Positions 16,455 through 24,529 of a stretch of DNA of 64,000 nt are shown piece by piece. The notes beneath the pieces are model-generated. The model was not told the origin of the DNA. It saw nothing but the letters and a program-made list of their open reading frames with translations, and did not search any database. The stretch comes from Streptomyces sp. NBC_01197. Its GTDB lineage: Bacteria > Actinomycetota > Actinomycetes > Streptomycetales > Streptomycetaceae. The translations under genes were made by a program, and so were the position numbers. The stretch's first letter is position 1. The number at the start of each line of letters is the position of its first letter. The stretch spans positions 4,692,001 through 4,756,000 of the forward strand of contig NZ_CP108569.1 in NCBI RefSeq assembly GCF_036010505.1, written 5' to 3'.

Positions 16455-17633
16455 ATGACGAACCCCGCCACCGCCCTCACCCACATCGGCAGTCTGGTCA
16501 CCAACGACCCCTCCCTCGGGGACGGATCCCCGCTCGGTCTGATCCAGGACGCGGCGCTCGTCATCGACGGCGACCGCATTGCCTGGGTCGGTGAATCCAG
16601 CAAAGCACCCGCCACTGACAACGCGGTCGACGCGGGCGGCCGGGCGGTGATCCCGGGGTTCGTCGACTCGCACTCGCACCTGGTCTTCGCGGGCGACCGG
16701 ACGGCCGAGTTCAACGCGCGCATGTCGGGCCGCAGTTACTCGGCGGGCGGCATCCGCACCACGGTCGCCGCCACCCGCGAGGCCACCGACGAACAGCTGT
16801 CGGCGAACGTCGCGGCGTACCTCCACGAGGCGCTCCGCCAGGGCACCACCACGCTGGAGACGAAATCCGGCTACGGCCTGACCGTCCAGGACGAGGCACG
16901 GGCCCTGCGGATCGCGGCCCGCCACACCGAAGAGGTCACCTACCTGGGCGCCCACATCGTCCCGCCCGACTACGCCGACGACCCCGACGGGTACGTCGCC
17001 CTGGTCACCGGCGAGATGCTCGACGCCTGCGCGCCGCACGCGCGCTGGATCGACGTGTTCTGCGAGAAGGGCGCCTTCGACGGGGACCAGGCCCGCGCGA
17101 TCCTCACCGCGGGACGGGCCAGGGGCCTGCATCCGCGCGTCCACGCCAACCAGCTCGGTTACGGGCCGGGAGTCCAGCTCGCCGTCGAGCTGGACGCCGC
17201 TTCGGCCGACCACTGCACCCATCTCACCGACGAGGACGTCACGGCCCTGGCCGACGGCGACACCGTGGCCACGCTGCTGCCGGGCGCCGAGTTCTCCACC
17301 CGCGCAGCCTGGCCGGACGCCCGCAGACTCCTCGACGCGGGGGTGACGGTCGCGCTCTCCACCGACTGCAACCCGGGCTCGTCGTTCACGTCCTCCATGC
17401 CGTTCTGTATCGCCCTGGCGGTACGGGACATGGGGATGAGCCCGGACGAGGCGCTCTGGGCGGCAACGGCGGGCGGCGCGCAGGCGCTGCGCCGTACGGA
17501 CATCGGCCGGCTCGTGCCGGGGGCCAGGGCGGACCTGACACTGCTCGACGCCCCGTCCCACGTCCACCTCGCCTACCGGCCCGGTGTCCCGCTGGTCTCG
17601 GGGGTGTGGCAGCGCGGAACCCGGGTGGTCTGA
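16455..17633 (+). CDS. hutI: Imidazolonepropionase
   Basis: Cytosolic metal-dependent hydrolase, third step of histidine degradation: 4-imidazolone-5-propionate plus water to N-formimidoyl-L-glutamate. It has 392 residues, normal for the family. Landmarks: [22 protein letters not shown] (metal HxH and substrate Arg), [21 protein letters not shown] (His), ASADHCTHL (His) and [18 protein letters not shown] (Asp). ATG 16455 has TAGGAG 9 bases upstream. It closes the hut operon and is followed by two strong hairpins. The absence of hutH from the operon matches streptomycetes, where hutH is usually elsewhere. Confidence 0.96.
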   Translation: MTNPATALTHIGSLVTNDPSLGDGSPLGLIQDAALVIDGDRIAWVGESSKAPATDNAVDAGGRAVIPGFVDSHSHLVFAGDRTAEFNARMSGRSYSAGGIRTTVAATREATDEQLSANVAAYLHEALRQGTTTLETKSGYGLTVQDEARALRIAARHTEEVTYLGAHIVPPDYADDPDGYVALVTGEMLDACAPHARWIDVFCEKGAFDGDQARAILTAGRARGLHPRVHANQLGYGPGVQLAVELDAASADHCTHLTDEDVTALADGDTVATLLPGAEFSTRAAWPDARRLLDAGVTVALSTDCNPGSSFTSSMPFCIALAVRDMGMSPDEALWAATAGGAQALRRTDIGRLVPGARADLTLLDAPSHVHLAYRPGVPLVSGVWQRGTRVV

Positions 17634-17651
17634 CCCGGCCGAAACTCACTC

Positions 17652-17689
17652 AGCCCGCGTACGCCGTTCACGACCGGCGTACGCGGGCT
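17652..17689. terminator. Hairpin after hutI
   Basis: A perfect 14-bp stem (AGCCCGCGTACGCC and its complement) with a 10-base loop starts 18 bases after the hutI stop. No T-run follows, as is usual in this GC range. Confidence 0.6.
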
Positions 17690-17760
17690 TGAACGCGCGC
17701 CGTAACGCCCCGTAGCCCGGTAGCTCCGTACGCGGCCCGTACGTACCGGCTCCGCACGCG

Positions 17761-17795
17761 GAAGAGCCGGTCCCGGCGAGCGGGACCGGCTCTTC
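17761..17795. terminator. Strong bidirectional hairpin between hutI and the sigma-factor gene
   Basis: A perfect 15-bp stem (GAAGAGCCGGTCCCG, loop GCGAG, complement) sits between the converging hut operon and the sigma gene. The 5' arm starts with A and the 3' arm ends in CTTC, so it should act in both directions. Confidence 0.75.
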
Positions 17796-17848
17796 CGCCG
17801 AGGCGCTGCCCGGCCGTGTGCCGGACGGACGCTCCTCGCGACGGTGCC

Positions 17849-18730
17849 TCACTGCTCCAGGGTCAGCCCCTTGCGCAGCTTCACCAGGGTGCGCGACAGC
17901 AGCCGCGACACGTGCATCTGCGAGATGCCCAGCTCTTCGCCGATCTCCGACTGCGTCATGTTGGCGACGAAGCGCAGCGACAGGATCTGCCGGTCGCGCG
18001 AGGGGAGCCCGGCTATGAGGGGCTTGAGCGACTCGATGTACTCGACGCCTTCGAGGTCGTGGTCCTCGTAGCCGATCCGGTCGGCCAGCGCGCCCTCGGA
18101 CTCGTCCTCCTCGGGCTGGGCGTCGAGCGAGCTCGCGGTGTACGCGTTGCTCGCCGCCATCCCTTCGACGACCTCTTCCTTGGTCAGGTCGAGGCGTGCG
18201 GCGAGTTCCGCCACGGTCGGGGCGCGGTCGAGCTGCTGGGCGAGCTCGTCGCCTGCCTTGGCGAGGTCGAGACGGAGCTCCTGGAGACGGCGCGGTACCC
18301 GCACCGACCAGGACGTGTCACGGAAGAAGCGCTTGATCTCGCCGATGATCGTCGGCATCGCGAACGTGGGGAATTCCACGCCTCTGCTGAGCTCGAAGCG
18401 GTCTATCGCCTTGATCAGCCCGATCGTGCCGACCTGGATGATGTCTTCCATCGGTTCGCTGCGTGAGCGGAACCGGGAGGCGGCGAACTTGACCAGGGCC
18501 AGGTTGAGCTCGACGAGCGTGTTACGGACATATGCGTACTCGTGCGTTCCCTCTTCGAGGGACTCCAGCCGCGAGAAGAGCGTCTTCGACAGGGCCCTGG
18601 CGTCCAGCGGGCCCACTTCGCCGTACGGCGGAATCTCAGGAAAATCCTCGATTCCGGACTCGATCCGGTGGGGCTGGGTAGGACGTGCAGTCGACGCATC
18701 GCTGCGGGATTCGTCGAGCCGGGGTGACAT
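17849..18730 (-). CDS. sigI: SigB/SigF-family RNA polymerase sigma factor (SigI-like)
   Basis: Alternative group-3 sigma factor of the SigB/F/G type, 293 residues, directing RNA polymerase to stress or development promoters. Region 2 is clear (MEDIIQVGTIGLIKAIDRFELSRGVEFPTFAMPTIIGEIKRFFRDTSWSVRVPRRLQEL). Region 3 follows (TVAELAARLDLTKEEVVEG), then region 4 with the helix-turn-helix (LPSRDRQILSLRFVANMTQSEIGEELGISQMHVSRLLSRTL). I chose ATG 18730 because GGAGG lies 5 bases before it; ATGs at 18742 and 18754 are possible. It is divergent from an anti-anti-sigma and an anti-sigma gene, the arrangement of sigI-arsI-prsI in Streptomyces coelicolor. The symbol rests on that context. Confidence 0.85.
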   Translation of the reverse strand: MSPRLDESRSDASTARPTQPHRIESGIEDFPEIPPYGEVGPLDARALSKTLFSRLESLEEGTHEYAYVRNTLVELNLALVKFAASRFRSRSEPMEDIIQVGTIGLIKAIDRFELSRGVEFPTFAMPTIIGEIKRFFRDTSWSVRVPRRLQELRLDLAKAGDELAQQLDRAPTVAELAARLDLTKEEVVEGMAASNAYTASSLDAQPEEDESEGALADRIGYEDHDLEGVEYIESLKPLIAGLPSRDRQILSLRFVANMTQSEIGEELGISQMHVSRLLSRTLVKLRKGLTLEQ

Positions 18731-18978
18731 GGTGTCCTCCATGGTTCTCGGCATATGGCTGCCGATGCCTGTGTTCAGCGGTGTAGCGGCGCCTCCGAAG
18801 CCGACCGTGTTCGAATGATGTCGCTACTACCCCTACCGGCTGGCGATGGCCAAGCGCAAGTGTTAAATGTCCGTATTGATAAGGTTTGTTGGGGTTGTTC
18901 GGCTACCGGTCGACGTGCGAAAGGCGTAGTCTTCGTCGCACGTCAGCGACATCTCCAAGACGGCGAAGAGGAACGGAC

Positions 18979-19347
18979 ATGGACCGCGGGACGGTCGGCA
19001 GCACAAACCGGGGCCGGCTTCAGGTCGAAGTCAGGTCCGTTGACCGGAGTGAGGTGGTGACTCCGGCAGGTGAGCTCGATCACCACACTGCCGAATTGCT
19101 GAGCGAGCCGCTGGACGACGCGCTGGAGCGGGGCCGGTCGAGGCTGGTCATCGACTGCTCCCAGCTGGAATTCTGTGACTCCACCGGCCTGAACGTGCTC
19201 CTCGGGGCCCGTCTCAAGGCGGAGGCCGCCGGGGGAGGGGTTCACCTGGCCGGGATGCTTCCCGTGGTGGCCAGAGTGTTCGAGATCACAGGCGCCGAGG
19301 CAGTCTTCACCGTGCACGATTGTCTCGAAGACGCGCTGCGCGACTGA
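18979..19347 (+). CDS. arsI: STAS-domain anti-sigma factor antagonist (ArsI-like)
   Basis: A 122-residue single STAS domain. The conserved loop reads LEFCDSTGLNVLLGARL, with Ser68 in the DSTG motif as the likely phosphorylation site. The start of the fold is EVVTPAGELDHHTAELLSEPL. In partner switching the unphosphorylated protein binds the anti-sigma kinase and frees the sigma factor. ATG 18979 has AGAGG about 8 bases upstream; the longer frame from 18886 is Arg/Ser-rich and not conserved-looking. It lies immediately upstream of the kinase-like gene, and a short hairpin (19363-19387) sits in the 117-base spacer. Confidence 0.85.
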   Translation: MDRGTVGSTNRGRLQVEVRSVDRSEVVTPAGELDHHTAELLSEPLDDALERGRSRLVIDCSQLEFCDSTGLNVLLGARLKAEAAGGGVHLAGMLPVVARVFEITGAEAVFTVHDCLEDALRD

Positions 19348-19362
19348 TCCGCACACTCTGTA

Positions 19363-19387
19363 GAAAGAAAAGAGTGTTGTCACCATT
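19363..19387 (+). promoter_or_regulatory. Small hairpin in the arsI-prsI spacer
   Basis: ACACTCT and AGAGTGT form a 7-bp stem around an 11-base A-rich loop between the two regulator genes. It could attenuate read-through or mark an internal promoter element. The evidence is only the inverted repeat. Confidence 0.3.
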
Positions 19388-19464
19388 AGGCAGGGCAGGA
19401 GTCCCTCCGCAATCTCTGTACCGCTGACTTTTTTGAACCGGTGAATCGGTGAGGTGAAGCGCTG

Positions 19465-19956
19465 ATGAGCACCACCCGGCAGCAGCCGCCGGGGGACCTC
19501 GGTCCCGAGCGCGACGACGCCGGACCAGCCTTTGCCGAGTCCGCCGAAGGCCGCAGTCGCACGCTCTCCCTGCAGAGCGCGAGCGGCATCGTTCCCCTGG
19601 CGCGTGATTTCACGCGCCAGGCGCTGTACGACTGGGCCTGGCTGCCCGCCGAGAGCGCCGACCGCCGTGCCGCGGCGGAGGACGTCCTGCTGGTCGTGTC
19701 CGAGCTGGTCACCAACGCGTGCCTGCACGCCGAGGGCCCCGAGGAGCTTCGCGTCTCGTACGGGCAGAAGGTGCTCCGTCTTGAGGTCGTCGACCGCGGC
19801 GCGGGCCAGCCCGCACCGCGCAGCCCGCACCGGGCGGGCCGGCCCGGCGGGCACGGCATGTTCATCGTGGAGCGGCTCTGCCTCGACTGGGGCGTGGTCC
19901 GTACTCCCGGCAGGCCAGGCAAGATGGTCTGGGCCGAGCTGGCCGCACCGGCTTAA
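19465..19956 (+). CDS. prsI: ATP-binding anti-sigma factor / serine kinase (RsbW/PrsI-like)
   Basis: A 163-residue GHKL-fold protein of the RsbW/SpoIIAB kind. After an Asp/Glu-rich N-terminus of about 35 residues come the N box VVSELVTNACLHAEGP (Glu80, Asn84), the G1 box VVDRGAG (Asp110) and the G2 box GRPGGHGMFIVERL (about residues 126-139). Such proteins bind a SigB-type sigma factor and phosphorylate the STAS antagonist. Context points to the divergent sigma factor as target and the upstream STAS protein as substrate. GGTGAGG precedes the ATG by about 9 bases. Confidence 0.85.
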   Translation: MSTTRQQPPGDLGPERDDAGPAFAESAEGRSRTLSLQSASGIVPLARDFTRQALYDWAWLPAESADRRAAAEDVLLVVSELVTNACLHAEGPEELRVSYGQKVLRLEVVDRGAGQPAPRSPHRAGRPGGHGMFIVERLCLDWGVVRTPGRPGKMVWAELAAPA

Positions 19957-20102
19957 CTTCCCCCTCTTCTCCTCTTCCCCTGAGCGCACCGATCCGGTGC
20001 GCTCTTTGTCTTCCCTCGGCAAGGGCTCCGGCGTACCTTGAGCGCCCAATCTGATGTGTCGTCAGTAACTTAGCGGCGGCATCCGGCATAAGGGGTTTCG
20101 AG

Positions 20103-20804
20103 GTGTCGTACCAGAAGCGGACAGCGTTTGCGCTGGCGGCGGCCGTCGCGGGCTCGGTGGTGCTGATGACCGCACCGGCAGCCCAGGCCGACGTGGTGGA
20201 CGTCAACTACCAGTGCAAGACGCCGATCGGTAACAAGGGAGCCGTCTCGCCCATCGACATCAAGGGCGTCAAGAGCGGCAGCGGCTACACCCTCACCATG
20301 TCCTTCCAGAAAGGCGTCTCGTCCAGCCCGGTCGAACTGGGCAAGGGCGCCATGAAGCCCAGCGCGCTCATCAAGCTGGGCGGCGCCGAGAGCGGAACGG
20401 TCCCGGTCTCGGGACCCACCAACCCGGCGGCCATACCCGCCAACTCGCCCATCAAGATCAGCGATCTGTCGGGCACCTACACGCCCCACAAGAGCGGCAA
20501 GGTCACCTTCACCGCGTCGACGCTGACCATCAAGGCGCTCGGTACGACGACCACCTGTACTCCGTCCAACAGCCCCAAGCCCTCACTGGAACTGACGGTC
20601 GCCGGATCGGGCGGCGGCGGTACGAGCGGGGGCAGCGGCTCCAGTACGAGCGGTGGTTCCTCGCAGAGCACATCGGGCGGCAGCCTGCCGAAGACCGGGC
20701 CGCTCGACTCCACGATGGCGCTCGGCACGCTCGGCGGGACCGTGCTGCTCAGCGGGGCCGCGGGGGTGCTGTGGCTGACCCGGCGGGGCCAGCGGTCCGC
20801 CTGA
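20103..20804 (+). CDS. Secreted surface protein with LPKTG-type sorting signal
   Basis: A 233-residue exported protein. Its signal peptide (TAFALAAAVAGSVVLMTAPAAQA, cleavage near residue 29) is followed by one beta-rich domain of about 130 residues bounded by two cysteines (YQCKTPIG to TTTCTP). A Gly/Ser-rich linker and the C-terminal LPKTG, a hydrophobic segment and RRGQR complete a sortase cell-wall anchor. The domain is homologous to the second domain of the protein encoded at 22968-24374. It is the first gene of a four-gene set, with GTG 20103 after GAGG. The biochemical role is unknown. Confidence 0.75.
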   Translation: MSYQKRTAFALAAAVAGSVVLMTAPAAQADVVDVNYQCKTPIGNKGAVSPIDIKGVKSGSGYTLTMSFQKGVSSSPVELGKGAMKPSALIKLGGAESGTVPVSGPTNPAAIPANSPIKISDLSGTYTPHKSGKVTFTASTLTIKALGTTTTCTPSNSPKPSLELTVAGSGGGGTSGGSGSSTSGGSSQSTSGGSLPKTGPLDSTMALGTLGGTVLLSGAAGVLWLTRRGQRSA

Positions 20805-20851
20805 CACCTGCCGGGACCAGGGAGGCGGTCCAAGCAACAGGGAGTTCTCTC

Positions 20852-21856
20852 ATGCTCACGCGCAACATCCGTTCCGCCGTGCTCACGGCTGCCGTACTGC
20901 TCTGCTCCGCCGTACCCGCGCTCGTACCCGCGGCCGCGGCGGAACCGGCGGCCGGCGGCTCCGGCTGGACGGCGGCGCCCGCGTCCGGCGCGGGGACCAG
21001 ACCCAGCGCCGACGGCCGGCCGTACTTCTATCTGGAGGGTGCGCCGGGGACCGTCCTGGAGGACACCCTGGCGCTGACCAATCCGGGGAAGAAGGCCGTG
21101 ACCGTACGGCTGCGGGGGGCCGAGGCGGACAACACGGCTTCCGGTGGGTCCGCGTTCCGCACCACGGGCCACTCCTGGATCACTCCGGCCGCCCGCACGG
21201 TGAAGGTCCCGGCGCGCACCAGCGCCCGGGTCCCCTTCAGCGTCACGGTCCCCGCCACCGCAGAACCGGGCGACCACCCGGCCGCGATCGTGGCGGCGGC
21301 AGGCGGGCGCGAGGCCGGGGTGCGGGTCCAGCTACGGGTGAGCGGACCGACGCTCTCGGCGCTGACCGTCGAGGACGTCCGGGTCGACAAGGGCCGGGGG
21401 CTGATCCACTACACGCTGGTGAACCGCGGCAACACCGCCCTCACCCCGCACCTCGATGTACGTACCGACGGCCTCATCAGCGGCGCTCACCACATCGCCG
21501 GGCGCACGCTGCCGGTGGAACTGCTGCCCGGACGGCGCGCACGGCTCACGGAGAGGTGGCCGCATCCGCCGGCGCTCGACTCGGCGTCCGTGCACCTCAC
21601 GGTGGCGGCCGGGGGCGGAGCACGCGGGACGGGGACCGTGTCCGCGGTGTTCGTGCCGTGGTGGCGCGTGGCGGGGGCTGTGGTCCTGGTGCTCGCGGGT
21701 ACGGGCGGCTGGTCCGCCGTACGGCGCAGACGCCGGGAAGAGGGGCCGGGCGCCGGCCCGGACCCGTACGCAAGCGACAGCGGCACCGGCGGCAGCGGCA
21801 CCAGGGACACGGAGTACACCGACAGCGAACCGGCGACGGCGGGAGCGGCAACGTGA
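20852..21856 (+). CDS. DUF916/WxL-interacting-type membrane-anchored surface protein
   Basis: A 334-residue exported protein. A signal peptide (SAVLTAAVLLCSAVPALVPAAAA) is followed by an immunoglobulin-like segment in the style of DUF916: YFYLEGAPGTVLEDTLALTNPGKKAVTVRL. A second beta domain begins near LTVEDVRVDKGRGLIHYTLVNRGNTAL. One membrane helix (WWRVAGAVVLVLAGTGGWSAV) and a charged cytoplasmic tail end the protein. In Firmicutes, DUF916 proteins bind peptidoglycan and partner WxL proteins. ATG 20852 has GGGAG about 8 bases upstream; its stop overlaps the next start (GTGA). Confidence 0.75.
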   Translation: MLTRNIRSAVLTAAVLLCSAVPALVPAAAAEPAAGGSGWTAAPASGAGTRPSADGRPYFYLEGAPGTVLEDTLALTNPGKKAVTVRLRGAEADNTASGGSAFRTTGHSWITPAARTVKVPARTSARVPFSVTVPATAEPGDHPAAIVAAAGGREAGVRVQLRVSGPTLSALTVEDVRVDKGRGLIHYTLVNRGNTALTPHLDVRTDGLISGAHHIAGRTLPVELLPGRRARLTERWPHPPALDSASVHLTVAAGGGARGTGTVSAVFVPWWRVAGAVVLVLAGTGGWSAVRRRRREEGPGAGPDPYASDSGTGGSGTRDTEYTDSEPATAGAAT

Positions 21857-22971
21857 AGATCGAACCCGCCCGGTGGCTGCGGGCACTCGGGAGCTGGGGG
21901 GCCGCCCTGGCCTTCCTCCTGGCGCTGCTCCCCGTCCTGGTCGTGTCCCCGGCCACCGGCGCCGCCGCGGCCGGCCGGCCCGGCGCCACGCTCTCCCAGC
22001 AACAGGCGGGCAAGGGCGGCGACATCACCGTCAGGGGCACGGGCTGGCGTCCGGACGCGCTGCTCATGATGCTGATCTGCGGTCAGGCCACCCCGGCCCG
22101 CGGCGTGATCGGCGGCACCAACTCCTGTGCCAACTCCGAGGGACGCGCCGTCACCACCGACTCCGAGGGTGGCTTCAGCAAGAAGTTGCCGGTCGCCGAG
22201 CCGCCCAAGCCCTGCCCGTGCGTGGTGCACATCGCGACCGTGACCGGTGAACAGGCCGCGGCCGACGTGGTGTTCAAGGTCGCGGGACATCCGGTCGCGG
22301 CCCTGCCGAAACCCTCGCCCGGGCGGCTGGCGGTCCTGTCCGACGCCCGTCTCGAAGGGTCGAGCGGGGTCCTCACCTGGTTCGGGGCGCCACCGAGCCG
22401 GACCATCGTCTTCACCGTGGGCAACCTCGGCTCGACGCCCGTCAAGGACCCGCTCTTCTCCCTCGGCACCTCGCACGGCGTGTTCGCCCCGCAGTGGCAG
22501 GACGGCCAGTGGCACGGCACCGTCGCACCTGGCAAGAAGGCGCAGATCAGACTGGACGCCGAACTGTCGGCGGGCGCCCACGGCGACTACCAGGTCGCGG
22601 TGAAGTACGCCGGCAAGGTGCTGGTCGAGCAGCCCTGGGGGGTGGGCCGCCCGTGGGGCGTCACGTTCTTCTGGCTGCTGCTGTGCGTGGTCGTACCGGC
22701 CGCCGTGTTCCGTATCGGCATGGCGGTCGTCGACAAGGTCAGGCCGCGGGGCGCACGCGGTACGGCCGGTGGCGCCGGCCGCCACCGGAACGCGCTGCTG
22801 CCCGGACTCACCGTGAGAATGCCCGCGTTCCGCAGGCCCGGGCGGGCGGCGTCGCCGTCCGGTGACGGGCCGCCCTCTACGACCACGGTTCTGCCGTGGT
22901 TCACCCCGGACACCGCACCGTCTGAGAACCACCCGGCCGAGAAGCACCCGACGACGAAGGGAAACTCGTGA
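21853..22971 (+). CDS. Exported membrane-anchored protein with IPT/neocarzinostatin-like domain
   Basis: A 372-residue protein with a signal helix (AALAFLLALLPVLVVSPATGAAAA). The next domain begins GKGGDITVRGTGWRPDALLMMLICG and carries paired cysteines, resembling neocarzinostatin/IPT beta-sandwiches often seen in actinobacterial surface proteins. A second beta segment (SSGVLTWFGAPPSRTIVFTVGNLG) precedes a single membrane helix (VTFFWLLLCVVVPAAVFRI) and a basic cytoplasmic tail of about 90 residues. GTGA overlaps on both sides show coupled translation with the DUF916 gene and the sortase-substrate gene. The function is unknown. Confidence 0.7.
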   Translation: MKIEPARWLRALGSWGAALAFLLALLPVLVVSPATGAAAAGRPGATLSQQQAGKGGDITVRGTGWRPDALLMMLICGQATPARGVIGGTNSCANSEGRAVTTDSEGGFSKKLPVAEPPKPCPCVVHIATVTGEQAAADVVFKVAGHPVAALPKPSPGRLAVLSDARLEGSSGVLTWFGAPPSRTIVFTVGNLGSTPVKDPLFSLGTSHGVFAPQWQDGQWHGTVAPGKKAQIRLDAELSAGAHGDYQVAVKYAGKVLVEQPWGVGRPWGVTFFWLLLCVVVPAAVFRIGMAVVDKVRPRGARGTAGGAGRHRNALLPGLTVRMPAFRRPGRAASPSGDGPPSTTTVLPWFTPDTAPSENHPAEKHPTTKGNS

Positions 22972-24374
22972 TCAGACAACGGAGGATGAGCGCGGCAGGA
23001 TTCGCGCTGATGCTCGGCGGTGCGGGGATCATGCTGGCCGCGGGCCCCGCGCAGGCCGCGGACGTCTCGTACAAGACCGAGTGCATACCGCCCTCGATTT
23101 CCGGCTTGCCGCCCATCGAGGGCACGACCGCCGTGGCGATCACCGCGCCCGCCACGGCGAAGGTGGGCGACGAGGTCGACGTCGTGTGGAAGACGGTCTC
23201 GGCCGCCTCCAAGAACCCCGACATCCTCAATCTGGACGCCAACACCGTGCAGCCGACCGGCACGGTCAAGGTCGGCGGGGCCCAGACAGCGGACCTGGCC
23301 GTGCAGGGGCCCCGGACCAACCCGCCCATCCCCAAGGGCGCCCCGATGGTCCTCTCCGACATGACGGCCAAGCTGAAGCTGACCAAGGCCGGGGACGTCA
23401 CGCTGACGGCCGACAAGTACAACATCAACGTCAGCAAGCCGATCTCCACGGACACCAAGTGCTCGCCCAAGGAGACGGTGAAGCCGTCGACCACCATCAA
23501 GGTCACGGACGGCGGGGGGACGACCACCGGCGGGACCACGACGGGCGGAACGACCACCGGCGGCACGACGGCCGGGACGACCACCGGCGGCACGACGGCC
23601 GGGACGACCACCGGCGGTACCACCACGGGCGGTACGACGGCCGGCACCACCACCGGCGGTACGAGCACCGGCGGGTCCACCACAGGCGGCAGCACCACGG
23701 GCGGCACCGGGGGCGCGACCGATTTCCCCGGCAAGCAGGTCTCCGTCGCCTACGCCTGCAAGACGCCCATCGGCGACAAGAACGCCACATCGCCGGTGCA
23801 GATCAACGCCAAGAAGAGCGGGGGGAACTACGGCCTCACCGTGAAGTTCAGCAAGTCCGTGATGGACAGCCCGGCCGACATCCCCGCCGGTTCGGTCGTC
23901 CCGTCCATGGACGTCAAACTGGGCGGCTCCGACAAGGGCACGGTCCATGTGGTGGGCCCGGCCAACAAGTCGGCCATCAAGTCGGGGGCGCCCATCGTGA
24001 TCCCCGACCTGACCGGCACGTACAAGCCGGGCGCCAGCGGCAAGACGACGCTCAGCCCCGGCGTACTGACCGTCAAGGCGCTCGGTACGACCACCACCTG
24101 CACCCCGCCGGGGAACGTCGCCGTCTCACTGCAACTGGACACGTCGGCCCAGCCGGGCGGCGCGTCGGGTGGCACGTCGACCGGCGGTACCACCGGCGGC
24201 ACGGCGACGGGCGGCTCGGGCGGCAGCACCAGCACCAGCGGTGGCCTCGCCGAGACCGGTGCGAGTGACAACGGCGGTCTGCGGGCGCTCGGCCTGGTGG
24301 CCGGCACGGTGATCCTGCTGGGCGGCGCGGTGTTCACCTTCACCCCGTGGAGGAGGCTGCGCGGCACTCGCTGA
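22968..24374 (+). CDS. Two-domain surface protein with Thr/Gly repeat and LAETG sorting signal
   Basis: A 468-residue exported protein with a signal peptide ending near AQAA (residue 30). A first domain (YKTECIPP to TDTKCSP) is joined to a second by a Thr-Gly-Gly repeat at about residues 184-247. The second domain (YACKTPIGDKNATSP to TTTCTPP) is clearly homologous to the single domain of the 20103-20804 protein; both share KTPIG, LGG, SGTYxP-like DLTGTYKP and VKALGTTTTCTP. The C-terminus is LAETG, a hydrophobic helix and RRLRGTR, the LAxTG form favoured by class E sortases. It is last in the surface operon. Confidence 0.75.
   Translation: MIRQRRMSAAGFALMLGGAGIMLAAGPAQAADVSYKTECIPPSISGLPPIEGTTAVAITAPATAKVGDEVDVVWKTVSAASKNPDILNLDANTVQPTGTVKVGGAQTADLAVQGPRTNPPIPKGAPMVLSDMTAKLKLTKAGDVTLTADKYNINVSKPISTDTKCSPKETVKPSTTIKVTDGGGTTTGGTTTGGTTTGGTTAGTTTGGTTAGTTTGGTTTGGTTAGTTTGGTSTGGSTTGGSTTGGTGGATDFPGKQVSVAYACKTPIGDKNATSPVQINAKKSGGNYGLTVKFSKSVMDSPADIPAGSVVPSMDVKLGGSDKGTVHVVGPANKSAIKSGAPIVIPDLTGTYKPGASGKTTLSPGVLTVKALGTTTTCTPPGNVAVSLQLDTSAQPGGASGGTSTGGTTGGTATGGSGGSTSTSGGLAETGASDNGGLRALGLVAGTVILLGGAVFTFTPWRRLRGTR
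23517..23708 (+). repeat. In-frame GGT/ACC-rich minisatellite encoding Thr-Gly-Gly linker
   Basis: Imperfect tandem 12-18 bp units of the type ACCACCGGCGGC run for about 190 bases and keep frame. They encode TTTGG, TTAG and TSTGG variants. This is a flexible wall-spanning linker, likely to vary in length between strains. Confidence 0.8.
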
Positions 24375-24462
24375 CCCCCGGGCACAGGGCACCGGGTCCG
24401 CCGCCGTCCTGGGGAGGGCCCGGCGCGTACCGGAGGGCTCCCGAAGCTGAGCGCGTACGGGA

Positions 24463-24499
24463 CAGGCCCCGCCGCACCTGACCGGTGCGGCGGGGCCTG
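24463..24499. terminator. Strong hairpin between the surface operon and the peptide transporter
   Basis: A perfect 16-bp stem (CAGGCCCCGCCGCACC, loop TGACC, complement) lies between two converging genes, with AAAAAC just beyond. It is likely a shared terminator. Confidence 0.75.
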
Positions 24500-24529
24500 C
24501 GTACAAAAACAGGTCGAGCGCGGACCGCG

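Noticed and set aside
18840..18930. SigB-type promoter (GTTT-13-GGCTAC) before the anti-anti-sigma gene
   Set aside because: Spacing and -10 deviate from the GTTT-N14-16-GGGTAT consensus; not strong enough to list.
23517..23708. Regular repeats resembling a CRISPR array
   Set aside because: The units are contiguous, in frame and encode Thr/Gly; there are no unique spacers and no cas genes.
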